Part shown: positions 25,223 through 35,182 of the stretch, one piece after another | How positions within the stretch are numbered: the first letter of the stretch is position 1 | Layout: every line of letters starts with the position of its first letter | NCBI RefSeq assembly: GCF_900103605.1 | Contig: NZ_FNHY01000003.1 | Coordinates: 1 to 64,000 of the forward strand | Direction: 5' to 3' | Length of the DNA: 64,000 nucleotides | Origin: Psychrobacillus sp. OK028 | Lineage (GTDB): Bacteria; Bacillota; Bacilli; Bacillales_A; Planococcaceae | The notes under the pieces: generated by a model | Told to the model about the DNA's origin: nothing | What the model saw: the letters and a program-made list of their open reading frames with translations, nothing else | Databases searched by the model: none | Made by a program: the position numbers and the translations under genes

Positions 25223-26188
25223 TTAAAATATATACTCCATCGCTTTTTCTGGTTCGGGATGATTCAATGCAATCAGTAAAGCTAGACGTGCTTTTTGACC
25301 ATTTAAGCCTTGTGCAAATATAACACCTGCATCTTTAAGTCCTTTTCCTCCACCTTTGTAGCCATACACGTCTTGTGCAATTCCATTAAAACATCTAGAT
25401 ACTAAAACGATAGGAATACCTTTGTTTAATATTTCTTCAATGACAGAAACAAGGCTAGGGGGCACATTTCCCTGACCTAAGCCCTCCAATACTATTCCAT
25501 CGTACCCTAAATCGATTGACGCTTTGAGCAAGTCTGGCTCCATGCCTGCATATACTTTAAACATTGCGACTTTTTTCTCGATATGCTCAATTGGAAAAAC
25601 GATGCGTTGATTGGGTGAGTGATGAAAATGTACGATTGACTTGGATATAAAGCCAATAGGTCCATATTGAGGACTCTGAAATGTACTCACATTGCTTGCG
25701 TGAGTCTTTGTTACGTTTTCCGCAGTATGTATTTCATCGTTTAATACAACAAGCACACCTTTCATTTTTGCATCATCGGAGGCAGCGACTTGGATAGCTG
25801 ACATTAGATTATATAGCCCGTCTGACCCTATTTCATTGGAAGAGCGCATTGCTCCAGTGAGAACTATCGGAATTTCTGAATCAACGGTGAGATCCAAAAA
25901 GTATGCAGTTTCTTCTAATGTGTCTGTGCCATGAGTAATAACAACTCCGTCTATATCATCAGTTAAGATATAGTGATCGATAAGCTTTTTTAGCTCCATC
26001 ATTTCGACAGGTGTAATATGAGGTGAAGGGAGATTAAAAGCCTCTATTTCTACTATTTTGGCTAATGACCTAAGTTTTTCCGCCTCGACTAAAAGTGGAT
26101 TTTGATCAGTTGGAACAACAGCCCCTGTTTCAGCATGCACCTGCATGGAAATAGTTCCACCTGTGTGAATTAGTAAAATAGTTTTCAT
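25223..26188 (-). CDS. L-asparaginase
   Basis: 321-aa amidohydrolase that converts asparagine to aspartate and ammonia. The first catalytic threonine is in the N-terminal HTGGTIS motif, and the second is in VITHGTDTLEETA near residue 90. The pattern TGAMRSSNEIGSDGLYNLM is closer to type II enzymes, but no signal peptide is present, so it should be cytosolic. GGGAGG precedes the ATG on the minus strand. It is the only minus-strand gene between fer and the YitT gene and diverges from prsW. Confidence 0.92.
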   Translation of the reverse strand: MKTILLIHTGGTISMQVHAETGAVVPTDQNPLLVEAEKLRSLAKIVEIEAFNLPSPHITPVEMMELKKLIDHYILTDDIDGVVITHGTDTLEETAYFLDLTVDSEIPIVLTGAMRSSNEIGSDGLYNLMSAIQVAASDDAKMKGVLVVLNDEIHTAENVTKTHASNVSTFQSPQYGPIGFISKSIVHFHHSPNQRIVFPIEHIEKKVAMFKVYAGMEPDLLKASIDLGYDGIVLEGLGQGNVPPSLVSVIEEILNKGIPIVLVSRCFNGIAQDVYGYKGGGKGLKDAGVIFAQGLNGQKARLALLIALNHPEPEKAMEYIF

Positions 26189-26256
26189 TGTAAGTACCTC
26201 CCATAATTTGCGAATATAAGGTATAATAGTATTAATGAAATGGAAGGAGTAAGTTT

Positions 26257-26949
26257 ATGTTCATACTACTTTCCGTTGCAATAGCCCCTGCTTTAGCACT
26301 ATTAAGTTATTTTTACTTGCGTAAAGAAATCTCTGCAGAACCCTCCAGATTATTGTTACATACATTTATATATGGCGCTATATTAACATTTCCAATTTTA
26401 TTTATCCAACATGTTTTTCAAGAGGAACAGATTTTTTCTTCTTTATTTTTACATCAAGCTATTGTAACGAGTGCACTAGAAGAGTTTTTCAAATGGCTAG
26501 TTCTTATTGTTGCTATCTACAAACATGTGGAATTCGATGACCCATATGACGGCATTTTATACGGAGCAAGTGTCGCGTTAGGTTTTGCGACCGTTGAAAA
26601 TATTTTGTACTTAGTGAATTTTGGTATGGAGGCAGCTTTTTTACGGGCCATTCTACCAGTATCCAGTCATGCCCTTTTTGGTGTTTTGATGGGGTATTAT
26701 ATCGGAAGAGCAAAGTTTGCAACCTTATCGAAATCTCGCTATGAAATATTTTATGCATTAATCGCACCACTAGCGTTGCATACTATTTATAATAGTATTC
26801 TAGGCATTTCAGGCTTGGAGCTTTTGTTAATGGTACCGTTTATGCTGTTTTTGTGGCTATTAAGTTTATCCAAAGTGAAGAAAGCACATGTTTTGTCTCG
26901 CAGAAAACGATACGCGGATCATGAATATTTTGTAGAAGAAAAAGTCTAG
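26257..26949 (+). CDS. prsW: Intramembrane protease PrsW
   Basis: 230-aa polytopic membrane protein of the PrsW/CPBP family. The glutamate pair is in SALEEFFKWL, a further glutamate in ATVENILYL, and conserved histidines are in SSHALFGVLMG and LALHTIYN. In B. subtilis PrsW makes the first cut in anti-sigma factor RsiW. It precedes sleB as on the B. subtilis map. GGAAGGAG lies before the ATG. A small terminator follows. Confidence 0.93.
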   Translation: MFILLSVAIAPALALLSYFYLRKEISAEPSRLLLHTFIYGAILTFPILFIQHVFQEEQIFSSLFLHQAIVTSALEEFFKWLVLIVAIYKHVEFDDPYDGILYGASVALGFATVENILYLVNFGMEAAFLRAILPVSSHALFGVLMGYYIGRAKFATLSKSRYEIFYALIAPLALHTIYNSILGISGLELLLMVPFMLFLWLLSLSKVKKAHVLSRRKRYADHEYFVEEKV

Positions 26950-26969
26950 CCAATTGCTAGATTTTTTTT
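26945..26969 (+). terminator. Terminator after prsW
   Basis: TCTAGC pairs with GCTAGA around CAATT, followed by TTTTTTTT. It begins in the last codons of prsW. Confidence 0.8.
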
Positions 26970-26999
26970 GTATATTTTAACACATCTTACTCCATGCTA
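26969..26999 (+). promoter_or_regulatory. Candidate sigma-G promoter of sleB-ypeB
   Basis: TGTATA (26969-26974), 18 bases, then CATGCTA (26993-26999) resemble the sigma-G -35 (TGAATA) and -10 (CATACTA). sleB-ypeB is sigma-G controlled in B. subtilis. The leader would be very short, about 15 bases before the TTG start, which weakens the call. Confidence 0.4.
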
Positions 27000-27020
27000 G
27001 ATAAAAAGGAGAGATGTCGT

Positions 27021-27809
27021 TTGAAACAAATAAAATACATCCTGATTAGTTTGCTATTTTGTACAGTTAGTTATTCTTTAATCTATGAGCAACCAACTAC
27101 CCAGGCTTTCTCTGCTCAAGTATTAGAACGAGGCGCTTTTGGAGACGACGTTATCGAACTCCAAGCTAGACTACAGTATATTGGATTTTATAAGAGTGAG
27201 ATAGATGGCAAATTTGGCTATAGCACCTACTGGGCACTGAGGAATTTCCAGGAAAAGTATGGTCTGCCAATAGACGGTTTGCTAGGTGAAAACACGAAGA
27301 AGAAATTAGTGAGTGTCTCTGAATTTGATAAAAAATTTGTTCACGAGCAGATTAATAAAGGAAATAGCTTTACGTATTATGGTGGAGTCGATTTAGAGAA
27401 ACAAGTTAAAAACAAAAAAGAAGAGAGCACAAATATGCAGCTACCACCACAATATTCGGAAAAAGATTTGAAATTGATTGCGAATGCCGTATATGGTGAA
27501 GCACGTGGTGAGCCTTATGAAGGGCAAGTTGCTGTAGCAGCGGTAATTTTAAACCGTATTGAACATGCAGATTTTCCAAATACCGTTTCTGAAGTAATTT
27601 TTCAGCCTTTAGCTTTTACAGCAGTCGCAGATGGACAAATTTGGCTAGAACCAAATGAACGTGCAAAGGAAGCAGTGTTAGACGCCCTGAATGGTTGGGA
27701 TCCAACAGAAAATGCCATTTATTACTTCAATCCAGATACTGCGACAAGCAAATGGATTTGGTCAAGACCACAAATTAAAAAAATCGGACAGCATATTTTC
27801 TGTGCATAA
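27021..27809 (+). CDS. sleB: Spore cortex-lytic enzyme SleB
   Basis: 262-aa lytic transglycosylase that degrades muramic-lactam peptidoglycan of the cortex in germination. A signal sequence (KQIKYILISLLFCTVSYSLI) is followed by a peptidoglycan-binding domain (residues 38-95, GDDVIELQARLQYIGFY) and the catalytic SleB/CwlJ domain from about 150 (AVYGEARGEPYEGQVAVAAV, with the catalytic glutamate). TTG 27021 has AAGGAGAG eight bases upstream; the earlier ATG 26994 does not. ypeB follows. Confidence 0.95.
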   Translation: MKQIKYILISLLFCTVSYSLIYEQPTTQAFSAQVLERGAFGDDVIELQARLQYIGFYKSEIDGKFGYSTYWALRNFQEKYGLPIDGLLGENTKKKLVSVSEFDKKFVHEQINKGNSFTYYGGVDLEKQVKNKKEESTNMQLPPQYSEKDLKLIANAVYGEARGEPYEGQVAVAAVILNRIEHADFPNTVSEVIFQPLAFTAVADGQIWLEPNERAKEAVLDALNGWDPTENAIYYFNPDTATSKWIWSRPQIKKIGQHIFCA

Positions 27810-27818
27810 GGAGATAAA

Positions 27819-29102
27819 ATGAAAAAAATTATATGGGTAATCGTATCTTCCGTTGCAGTTATTTTCCTTATGTATCATTTCTCTGTTCAGTCCCAAAACA
27901 AAAGGTTAGAAAATGCTTTAGCTGTGCAATACTCCAATCAATTGACTTCGGCTTCAGAAAAGCTAACAAAGTTATCAGAGTCCGTTGATCAGACCATGCT
28001 ATTTACCGATAAGAAAGCGTTAGAACAGCCATTAGATGATGTATGGAGAATTTCTTCGGATATTAGAAATTCTATCAGTTCACTACCAATTAGTAATGAA
28101 ACTTCCGCAGTATGGATGAATTACTTAAACAGACTAGGCAATGGTGCTGTACAAGTGAAAAATGGCAAGGTTCCAATTGAGGAATGGCAAAAGAACATGG
28201 CAGGTGCAAGAGAAAATTTACTAGCACTATCAGACCAGTGGGCATTTACGAACAGAGATGGTGGAAGTAAAGATTACATCGTCAAAACCTTTGTTCAAAA
28301 TAAGTTAGATCAAAGCGGTGAAAAAAATTGGAAATCACTAGGTAACTCTGCAAAGGCATATACGGAGAGCGACTTTCCGATGACTGCTAGTGAAACCGAT
28401 CAGCAAAAGAAGAAAGACCTTCAGCATATTAAAGATGCTGAGATAACGGTAAATGAAGCTAAACAACGATTTGTTGAAATGTTTCCCGAATTTAAAGATG
28501 CTAAGATTCACATAACCGAAAGCTCACAAGATGCACCTTATCCTTTTTATCATATTGAATTCCATAAAGGTATTCGAATAGGGTACGCAGATTTAACTAA
28601 AAAAGGTGGACATATCCTCTCTTTTCTAATGGAGAGACCATTTGAAAAGACGACTATAAATGTCCAGCAAATGAAAGACAAATCCGCTGAGTATATAAAA
28701 ACATTAGGTTTTACAGATACGGAAATGGTAGAATTTCGAGAAAACTCAATCGCTTGGCATTTAGCTTTTGCTAGAAAAGACAAAAATAACGATGCATTGA
28801 TCTATGCGGACGGAATCCAATTAAAAATTGCAAAAGATAATGGGGAACTGCTCGGTTTAAATGCAATGGAATACATTCAGAAAGAAAAAATTGATAAGCA
28901 AGAACTAGTGCCAATAAATAAAGAGGAGCTTTTTTCAAGCAATTTCTCTATTGAGGAAGAGCGTTTAGCATACGTAGAAAATAAACAGCTGCAACAACGT
29001 TTGGCCTATCAAATTTTAGCGAGAAATGATTCGATTGGCACATATAAAATTTATATCGATACCGAAAACCACGAAATTTTACATGCAGAAAAGCTTCCAT
29101 AA
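27819..29102 (+). CDS. ypeB: Germination protein YpeB
   Basis: 427-aa protein needed for SleB stability and its placement in spores. An N-terminal membrane anchor (IIWVIVSSVAVIFLMYHF) is followed by a helical domain and, after residue 200, by PepSY-like repeats (TVNEAKQRFVEMFPEF and related segments). It lies nine bases behind sleB with AAGGAG in the gap, the normal bicistronic order. Length is close to the B. subtilis protein. Confidence 0.95.
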   Translation: MKKIIWVIVSSVAVIFLMYHFSVQSQNKRLENALAVQYSNQLTSASEKLTKLSESVDQTMLFTDKKALEQPLDDVWRISSDIRNSISSLPISNETSAVWMNYLNRLGNGAVQVKNGKVPIEEWQKNMAGARENLLALSDQWAFTNRDGGSKDYIVKTFVQNKLDQSGEKNWKSLGNSAKAYTESDFPMTASETDQQKKKDLQHIKDAEITVNEAKQRFVEMFPEFKDAKIHITESSQDAPYPFYHIEFHKGIRIGYADLTKKGGHILSFLMERPFEKTTINVQQMKDKSAEYIKTLGFTDTEMVEFRENSIAWHLAFARKDKNNDALIYADGIQLKIAKDNGELLGLNAMEYIQKEKIDKQELVPINKEELFSSNFSIEEERLAYVENKQLQQRLAYQILARNDSIGTYKIYIDTENHEILHAEKLP

Positions 29103-29177
29103 AACTTTTTTCTGTAGAAAAATAATCCATTCAGTGTCATAATAATATCTATATTATGACATTGAAGAGGGTTGCAT

Positions 29178-29825
29178 ATGAAAATCAAACTTGGTACTCA
29201 ATTAACGTTAGAGCCAACGTTTACGGATAAAACAGAAAAGTATCGATGTAAAGTGGTGGATTTAGACAATCAATTTATTTATATCGATTATCCCATGGAT
29301 ACACTCTCTAACCGAACCGTATTTTTAATGGACGGTATGCAGCTAAGAGCTACGTTTGTGGAAGAATCAAAGGCTGTTTATGCCTTTCAGACAGAGGTAT
29401 TAGGAAAAATATCAAAACAAATACCGGTTGTTAAACTTGCACTTCCAGCGGCATCTGAATTTTTGCGTATTCAGCGGAGAGATTTTGTTCGGGTTAGTAC
29501 TTCTGTAGATATTTCGGTTCAATTTGAGGAAGAAAGATATCAATTTGTGACGGATGATATTAGTGCCGGTGGAACAGCAGTTATTTTAAATAAGGAAGTT
29601 AACTTTAAAGCTGGAGACGAAGTAACATTATTAATCCCATTATTATTTAATAATGGGGATATTAAATATGTAACGACGCTTGCACAAGTAATTAGAATTT
29701 TTGAAAAAGGATCTCTGACTATTGCTTCTTTACAATTTACCGATACCGATGACTTAGATAAGCAGCAAATAGTTCGATTTTGTTTTGAACGTCAGCTATT
29801 AATTCGTAAAAAAACATTGAGTTAA
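29178..29825 (+). CDS. ypfA: PilZ-domain c-di-GMP receptor (YpfA/MotI-like flagellar brake)
   Basis: 215-aa protein with a YcgR-type N-terminal domain (residues 1-95) and a C-terminal PilZ domain. The c-di-GMP motif RRDFVR near residue 100 and the second motif DDISAGG are both intact. In B. subtilis this protein (YpfA, MotI/DgrA) binds c-di-GMP and disengages the flagellar stator. ATG 29178 has GAAGAGGG six bases upstream, better than TTG 29172. Motility genes other than cheR are not in the window. Confidence 0.9.
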   Translation: MKIKLGTQLTLEPTFTDKTEKYRCKVVDLDNQFIYIDYPMDTLSNRTVFLMDGMQLRATFVEESKAVYAFQTEVLGKISKQIPVVKLALPAASEFLRIQRRDFVRVSTSVDISVQFEEERYQFVTDDISAGGTAVILNKEVNFKAGDEVTLLIPLLFNNGDIKYVTTLAQVIRIFEKGSLTIASLQFTDTDDLDKQQIVRFCFERQLLIRKKTLS

Positions 29826-29870
29826 TTTAATTTTATCATTACTTTCACAAATTTTTTGTTCGTTTATAAA

Positions 29871-29940
29871 ACACGAGCGAGAGACTACTGCTTCGAGTCG
29901 TGCCCGCAGAAAGCGTCCGCCTAGAGTGCAAGTCAGCGTT
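29871..29940. repeat. Dispersed ~100-bp intergenic repeat, copy 2 (partial)
   Basis: ACACGAGCGAGAGACTACTG, then TCGAGTCGTGCCCGCAGAAA and GCGTCCGCCTAGAGTGCAAG match the middle and right parts of the 18787 element. The left GGCGACTCCAG part is missing. Confidence 0.75.
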
Positions 29941-29993
29941 ATCAGGAATTCAATATGTACTTGTTATATGAAATGGATTGAGTTAATTAAAAT

Positions 29994-30028
29994 GAGGCTG
30001 CTCAAAGTATAACTTTGGGTAGCCTCTT
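29994..30028 (+). terminator. Hairpin before cmk
   Basis: GAGGCTGCTCAAAGT pairs with ACTTTGGGTAGCCTC around ATA. The stem is strong, but the tail is TTCAAATT, so terminator activity is uncertain. Confidence 0.55.
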
Positions 30029-30136
30029 CAAATTGAAAGCAACTTTTCGAAAAGTTATCATTTTGAAAACTGACTTTTTTCCTCATAGTAAAGGTTCTAT
30101 GATAAAATATTTAGGAATAGAGTGGAGGCAAATAAA

Positions 30137-30811
30137 TTGAAAAAACAAATACAAATAGCTATTGATGGCCCAGCAGCAGCAGGGAAAAGTACGATTGCCA
30201 AAAAGACCGCAGAGTTATTAGGGTTTACATATGTTGATACAGGTGCGATGTATCGAGCAATTACGTATAAAGCACTGCAACAAAACATAGATTTGCAAGA
30301 TGAACATAAATTAACGAACTTATTAAAGGAAACCTCTATTGAGTTAAAACCATCTCCAGATGGTCAGTTAGTATTTCTCGATAATGTGGCTGTAACTGAA
30401 GAAATTCGTTCAAAAGAAGTGACCGCATCAGTTTCAGCGGTATCTGCACATGCCACCTTACGAGAAGAGATGGTTAACAGACAAATGGAAATGGGTAAAA
30501 ACGGAAGTGTCGTTATGGATGGTAGAGATATTGGTACGCATGTATTAAAAAATGCTGAATTGAAAATTTTTATGAGTGCAAGTGTGGAAGAAAGAGCAAA
30601 TAGAAGATATTTAGATAACCAAAAAAGAGGAATCGAAACGAATCTAGAGGAATTAAAGCAAGAGATTGCTCTTAGAGACAAACTAGATAGTGAACGAGAA
30701 GCTTCTCCATTAATACAAGCAGAAGATGCAATTTATATTGATACGACATACTTAACGGTTGAAGAAGTATCCGAAAAAATTATGCAGCTTGCTAAAGAAA
30801 GGATGTCTTAA
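30137..30811 (+). CDS. cmk: Cytidylate kinase
   Basis: 224-aa kinase that phosphorylates CMP and dCMP. The P-loop is GPAAAGKST at residues 10-18, the CMP-binding DTGAMYRAIT follows, and VVMDGRDIGTHV and the LID arginines (RANRRYLD) are in place. TTG at 30137 follows GGAGG. It is followed in one base by the acyltransferase, the same pair as in other Bacilli. Confidence 0.96.
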   Translation: MKKQIQIAIDGPAAAGKSTIAKKTAELLGFTYVDTGAMYRAITYKALQQNIDLQDEHKLTNLLKETSIELKPSPDGQLVFLDNVAVTEEIRSKEVTASVSAVSAHATLREEMVNRQMEMGKNGSVVMDGRDIGTHVLKNAELKIFMSASVEERANRRYLDNQKRGIETNLEELKQEIALRDKLDSEREASPLIQAEDAIYIDTTYLTVEEVSEKIMQLAKERMS

Positions 30812-30812
30812 G

Positions 30813-31400
30813 TTGAATTTATATTCCTTTGCAAAAACCGTTGTATTCTCAGCGTTAAAACCAATTTATCGGTTTGAAGTGATTGGAACTGAAAATTTCC
30901 CGAAAGATGGCGGAATTTTATTATGCGCTAATCATATTAATGCGTTAGATCCACCTGTTGTTGGAATTCTTGCGCCAAGACCTGTACATTTTATGGCAAA
31001 AGCAGAATTATTTAATATACCTCTATTAAAAGGTATTTTACCTGGTGTGAATGCCTTTCCAGTGAAAAGAGGGCTAAGTGATCGTGATGCTCTTCGAACT
31101 GCTATTAAGCTTCTAAAAGATGGCGAGGTAGTCGGGTTATTTCCTGAAGGGACAAGAAGTAAGGATGGCAAGCTCGGGAAAGGATTTAGTGGTGCAGGAT
31201 TTTTTGCGTTACGTGGAGAAGCAAATGTGGTCCCATGCGCTATTATTGGTCCATACAAACCTTTTAAAAAGTTAAAAGTAGTTTATGGCCAACCAATTGA
31301 TATTAGTCCATATCGTGAGCGAAAGGCTTCAGCAGACGAAGTTACAGACGTAATCATGGAGAAAATTGGGCAATTATTGGAGCAGCACAAATCGCAATAG
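30813..31400 (+). CDS. plsC: 1-acyl-sn-glycerol-3-phosphate acyltransferase (PlsC family)
   Basis: 195-aa acyltransferase of phosphatidic acid synthesis. The catalytic NHxxxxD box is CANHINALD near residue 35, the substrate site is GLFPEGTRS near residue 110, and the block GFSGAGFFALRGEA follows. The start is TTG 30813 with AAAGGATG upstream, overlapping none of cmk. The gene symbol is by family; B. subtilis carries plsC elsewhere, so this may be a paralogue. Confidence 0.88.
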   Translation: MNLYSFAKTVVFSALKPIYRFEVIGTENFPKDGGILLCANHINALDPPVVGILAPRPVHFMAKAELFNIPLLKGILPGVNAFPVKRGLSDRDALRTAIKLLKDGEVVGLFPEGTRSKDGKLGKGFSGAGFFALRGEANVVPCAIIGPYKPFKKLKVVYGQPIDISPYRERKASADEVTDVIMEKIGQLLEQHKSQ

Positions 31401-31493
31401 TTAGAATCTTTTCATTTTCAAAGGGCTTCCTTTTGTAATTCTGTGCCAATTCGCATAAAATAGAATAGAGACGCTGTGAAGGAGGAATATCAT

Positions 31494-32642
31494 ATGTCAG
31501 AAGAAATGAACTTAAACGACACGAATGAGTTTAAAGAGGGTGAACTAGTAAAAGCAACGGTTGCACAAGTAGATGAAAAATCTATAATCGTATCAATTGA
31601 TGGAGCACCTTTTGATGGAATAGTTCCTATAAGTGAACTATCTAGCTTGCATATTGAAAAAGCATCCGACTCCGTTTCCATCGGTGACGAATTAGAATTA
31701 ATGATTACAAAAGTAGAAGAAGAAAACTATGTCCTCTCTAAAAGAAGAGTAGATGCAGAAAAGGCTTGGGAGAAGCTTGAAAAGCAATTCCAATCTGGTG
31801 AAATAATTGAAACAGAAGTGAAAGAAGTGGTAAAAGGTGGCCTAGTAGTAGATCTAGGTGTCCGTGGTTTCATTCCTGCTTCGTTAATAGAGGATCATTT
31901 TGTGGAATCCTTTGAAGATTATAAAGGGAGAGTTATGACCTTTAAAATTGTAGAGTTCGAAAAAGATAAAAATAGACTAATTCTATCTCATAAAGCTGTA
32001 GTAGAAGATGAAAAGTCTGTTACTAAGCAACAAACATTTGACTCTATTAAAAGTGGGGACATCCTTACAGGAACAGTGCAACGTCTGGCTTCTTTCGGCG
32101 CGTTCGTGGATATTGGTGGAGTTGATGGGCTTGTTCATATTTCACAAATTTCGTACGAGCATTTAGACAATGTTGCAGATGTTTTATCTGAAGGGCAAGA
32201 AGTAACAGTAAAAGTTTTATCTATTGATCGTGATGCAGAAAGAATTTCTTTATCTATTAAAGATACGCTTCCTGGACCTTGGGCTGAGATTGAAGAAAAG
32301 GCTTCAAAAGGAGCGGTGCTTACTGGGAAGGTTAAACGCCTTGTTTCTTACGGTGCGTTTGTTGAAGTATTCCCTGGGGTAGAAGGACTTGTGCATATTT
32401 CTCAAATTGCACATAAGCATATTAGTAATCCACAAGAGGTGTTAAAAGAAGGCGAAGAAGTACAAGTTAAAGTAATTGAAGTTAACAGTGCGGAAAAACG
32501 TCTTTCTTTAAGTATTAAAGAATTAGTGGAAAATGAAGATCAATACAATATGGAAGATTATCAAATGCCTGAAGAATCACGAGGATTCTCTATTAGCGAT
32601 GTCCTTGGAGACAAGCTGAAGGGCTTCACTAACAATAACTAA
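31494..32642 (+). CDS. ypfD: S1 RNA-binding domain protein (YpfD, ribosomal protein S1 homologue)
   Basis: 382-aa protein with four S1 domains: residues ~15-85, ~100-170, ~190-258 ([21 protein letters not shown]) and ~275-343 ([22 protein letters not shown]). Gram-positive proteins of this type resemble S1 but are shorter than the six-domain E. coli form. The position after cmk/plsC matches B. subtilis ypfD. AAGGAGG precedes ATG 31494. A good terminator follows, so it ends the cmk unit. Confidence 0.93.
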   Translation: MSEEMNLNDTNEFKEGELVKATVAQVDEKSIIVSIDGAPFDGIVPISELSSLHIEKASDSVSIGDELELMITKVEEENYVLSKRRVDAEKAWEKLEKQFQSGEIIETEVKEVVKGGLVVDLGVRGFIPASLIEDHFVESFEDYKGRVMTFKIVEFEKDKNRLILSHKAVVEDEKSVTKQQTFDSIKSGDILTGTVQRLASFGAFVDIGGVDGLVHISQISYEHLDNVADVLSEGQEVTVKVLSIDRDAERISLSIKDTLPGPWAEIEEKASKGAVLTGKVKRLVSYGAFVEVFPGVEGLVHISQIAHKHISNPQEVLKEGEEVQVKVIEVNSAEKRLSLSIKELVENEDQYNMEDYQMPEESRGFSISDVLGDKLKGFTNNN

Positions 32643-32655
32643 AACTATACCCTAC

Positions 32656-32692
32656 TAAAAACAGGCGACTTCAATAAAGTCGCCTGTTTTTG
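32656..32692 (+). terminator. Terminator after ypfD
   Basis: AAAACAGGCGACTT pairs with AAGTCGCCTGTTTT around CAATAA, then TTGTC. Confidence 0.92.
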
Positions 32693-32744
32693 TCTTTTTG
32701 TTGTATAATACAACTTAGACGAAAGTTGGAAGGATGAAAAAGTA

Positions 32745-34055
32745 ATGACTAAACCAGTAGTAGCAATCGTTGGTAGGCCAAATGTTGGCAAATCGACTAT
32801 ATTTAATCGAATCGTTGGAGAACGTGTTTCTATCGTGGAGGATATTCCAGGTATTACACGTGATCGTATATATAGTTCTGCCGATTGGTTAACACATGAA
32901 TTCAATATTATTGATACAGGAGGTATCGAACTAAGCGACGAACCATTTTTAGAACAAATTAAGCAACAAGCAGAAATCGCGATGGACGAAGCAGATGTAA
33001 TTATTTTCTTGACGAATGGTCGTGAAGGAATAACAGCTGCAGATGAGTATGTTGCTAAAATTTTGTATAAAACAAAAAAACCAATTGTATTGGCTGTTAA
33101 CAAAATAGATAATCCTGATATGCGTGATATGCTTTATGACTTCTACGCATTAGGATTAGGCGAGCCTTTCCCTATCTCCGGATCACATGGGCTTGGATTA
33201 GGGGATTTACTAGATGAAGTTGCGAAGAATTTCCCAGACGTAGAAGATTTAGAATATGGCGAAGAGGTTATTAAATTTTCTCTAATCGGACGTCCAAATG
33301 TAGGGAAATCTTCTTTGATCAACGCATTTTTGGGACATGAACGTGTAATCGTTAGTGATATCGCTGGAACAACAAGAGATGCGATTGATACGGAATACTC
33401 GTTCGATGGTCAAGATTACGTAATGATTGATACAGCAGGTATGCGTAAAAAAGGGAAAGTATATGAAACTACGGAGAAATACAGCGTTTTACGTGCATTG
33501 AAAGCGATTGAACGTTCGGACGTTGTTTTAGTCGTTCTGAATGCAGAAGAAGGTATTCAAGAACAAGATAAAAAAATTGCTGGCTACGCGCATGAGGCTG
33601 GTAAAGCAGTAATTATTGTTATGAACAAATGGGACGCAATTGAAAAAGACGATAAAACGATGAATGTGATGACAAGGAAAATTAGAGATCACTTCCAATT
33701 TTTAGATTATGCACCAATCGTTTTCGTATCTGCTAAAACTAAACAGCGTGTTCATGCACTTTTACCAATCATTAACCAAGTAAGTGAAAATCATGCAATG
33801 CGTGTTCAGTCTTCCGTATTGAATGAGGTAATCGAAGACTCAGTAGCAAGAAACCCAGCTCCAACTGATAAAGGGAAAAGACTGCGTATTTACTATGCGA
33901 CTCAAGTGGCTATTAAACCACCGACTTTTGTTGTATTTGTTAATGAGCCAGAGATGATGCATTTCTCTTATGAAAGATTTTTAGAAAATCGTATTAGAGA
34001 GTCCTTTGACTTCGAAGGAACTCCAATCCGTATTATCACGCGCGCAAGAACTTAA
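32745..34055 (+). CDS. der: Ribosome biogenesis GTPase Der (EngA)
   Basis: 436-aa GTPase with two tandem G domains, needed for 50S assembly. G1 is at residues ~8-17 ([10 protein letters not shown]) and repeated near 183 ([10 protein letters not shown]). DTGG and DTAG (G3) and NKID and NKWD (G4) are seen in the two copies, and a KH-like domain ends the protein ([20 protein letters not shown]). The length is standard. gpsA follows, as in B. subtilis. Confidence 0.98.
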   Translation: MTKPVVAIVGRPNVGKSTIFNRIVGERVSIVEDIPGITRDRIYSSADWLTHEFNIIDTGGIELSDEPFLEQIKQQAEIAMDEADVIIFLTNGREGITAADEYVAKILYKTKKPIVLAVNKIDNPDMRDMLYDFYALGLGEPFPISGSHGLGLGDLLDEVAKNFPDVEDLEYGEEVIKFSLIGRPNVGKSSLINAFLGHERVIVSDIAGTTRDAIDTEYSFDGQDYVMIDTAGMRKKGKVYETTEKYSVLRALKAIERSDVVLVVLNAEEGIQEQDKKIAGYAHEAGKAVIIVMNKWDAIEKDDKTMNVMTRKIRDHFQFLDYAPIVFVSAKTKQRVHALLPIINQVSENHAMRVQSSVLNEVIEDSVARNPAPTDKGKRLRIYYATQVAIKPPTFVVFVNEPEMMHFSYERFLENRIRESFDFEGTPIRIITRART

Positions 34056-34085
34056 TCCTATTAGTTTTAAAGGAGCGAAATAGCG

Positions 34086-35105
34086 ATGGAAAAAGTAACT
34101 GTACTAGGTGCAGGAAGCTGGGGAACAGCCTTAGCAATGGTCCTTGCAACCAATGATCGTGACTGTCTACTTTGGTCACATAGAGATGAACAAGCTACAG
34201 AAATAAATACAAAGCATACCAACAGAAAGTATTTACCAGATACAATCTTACCAGCTAATTTAAGTGCTACTAGTGACTTTCAAACAGCTATCAAACATGC
34301 CGATGTTATAGTGATTGCTGTTCCAACTAAAGCGATTAGAGAAGTTTGTGAAAACATGCTACCTTTCTTAGATGAAAAGAAGCTATTTGTACATGTTTCC
34401 AAAGGAATTGAACCTGATTCGCTAAAAAGAATTTCTGAAATGATTGAGGATGAACTAACGAAGGATGTCATGGAAGCAATAGTCGTCTTATCTGGTCCTA
34501 GTCATGCAGAAGAGGTTGTCTTAAAGCATCCAACAACAATTACAGTTGCAAGTGAGAATATGATTGCTGCTGAAAAGGTTCAAGATTTGTTTATGAACAA
34601 TTATTTTAGGGTCTATACAAACGATGACGTTATTGGTGTAGAAATTGGAGCAGCGCTCAAAAATGTAATAGCTTTAGCTGCTGGAATTGTTGATGGCTTA
34701 GGATATGGTGACAATGCAAAAGCTGCACTGATCACTAGAGGATTAGCAGAAATCTCTCGTCTAGGGATTAGCCTAGGTGCCCAAGCGCACACATTCTCTG
34801 GCTTAACGGGAATGGGAGACTTGATCGTAACATGTACAAGTGTGCATTCTCGCAATTGGCGTGCCGGTAATATGTTAGGTAAGGGAGCTACACTTGAAAA
34901 GGTATTAGATGAGATGGGCATGGTTGTGGAAGGTGTTCGGACGACAAAAGCAGCATATCAACTTGCTACTAAACAACAAGTTGATATGCCGATTACAGCA
35001 GCATTGTATTCTGTTTTATTTGAACAGGTTAATCCAAAAGAAGCTGTAGACATTCTTATGCATCGTACTAAAAAACACGAATTAGAAGATTATAAAACGT
35101 TCTAA
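34086..35105 (+). CDS. gpsA: Glycerol-3-phosphate dehydrogenase [NAD(P)+]
   Basis: 339-aa enzyme that reduces dihydroxyacetone phosphate to sn-glycerol 3-phosphate for lipids. The nucleotide loop [10 protein letters not shown] is at residues 7-16, the catalytic lysine lies in [15 protein letters not shown], and the substrate loop includes LAEISRLG and [23 protein letters not shown] lies before the ATG. A clear terminator closes der-gpsA. Confidence 0.97.
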   Translation: MEKVTVLGAGSWGTALAMVLATNDRDCLLWSHRDEQATEINTKHTNRKYLPDTILPANLSATSDFQTAIKHADVIVIAVPTKAIREVCENMLPFLDEKKLFVHVSKGIEPDSLKRISEMIEDELTKDVMEAIVVLSGPSHAEEVVLKHPTTITVASENMIAAEKVQDLFMNNYFRVYTNDDVIGVEIGAALKNVIALAAGIVDGLGYGDNAKAALITRGLAEISRLGISLGAQAHTFSGLTGMGDLIVTCTSVHSRNWRAGNMLGKGATLEKVLDEMGMVVEGVRTTKAAYQLATKQQVDMPITAALYSVLFEQVNPKEAVDILMHRTKKHELEDYKTF

Positions 35106-35120
35106 ATTTGTCACAAATGG

Positions 35121-35152
35121 AAAGAGTTGTTGTAAAAAACAACTCTTTTTTG
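35121..35152 (+). terminator. Terminator after gpsA
   Basis: AAAGAGTTGTT pairs with AACAACTCTTT, then TTTG. Confidence 0.88.
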
Positions 35153-35182
35153 ACGAATAATATTTAGTTATACAGAGAATAG

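Larger units (their letters stand above)
29826..30136. other. Intergenic region between ypfA and cmk
   Basis: About 310 bases. It holds a partial copy of the dispersed repeat (29871-29940) and a hairpin at 29994-30028. I see no gene; a TATGATAAAAT sequence near 30100 may be the -10 region for cmk. Confidence 0.5.

Noticed and set aside
32645-33103. 152-codon minus-strand frame over the start of der
   Set aside because: Shadow of the der G1 region; it crosses the ypfD terminator and has no motif of its own.
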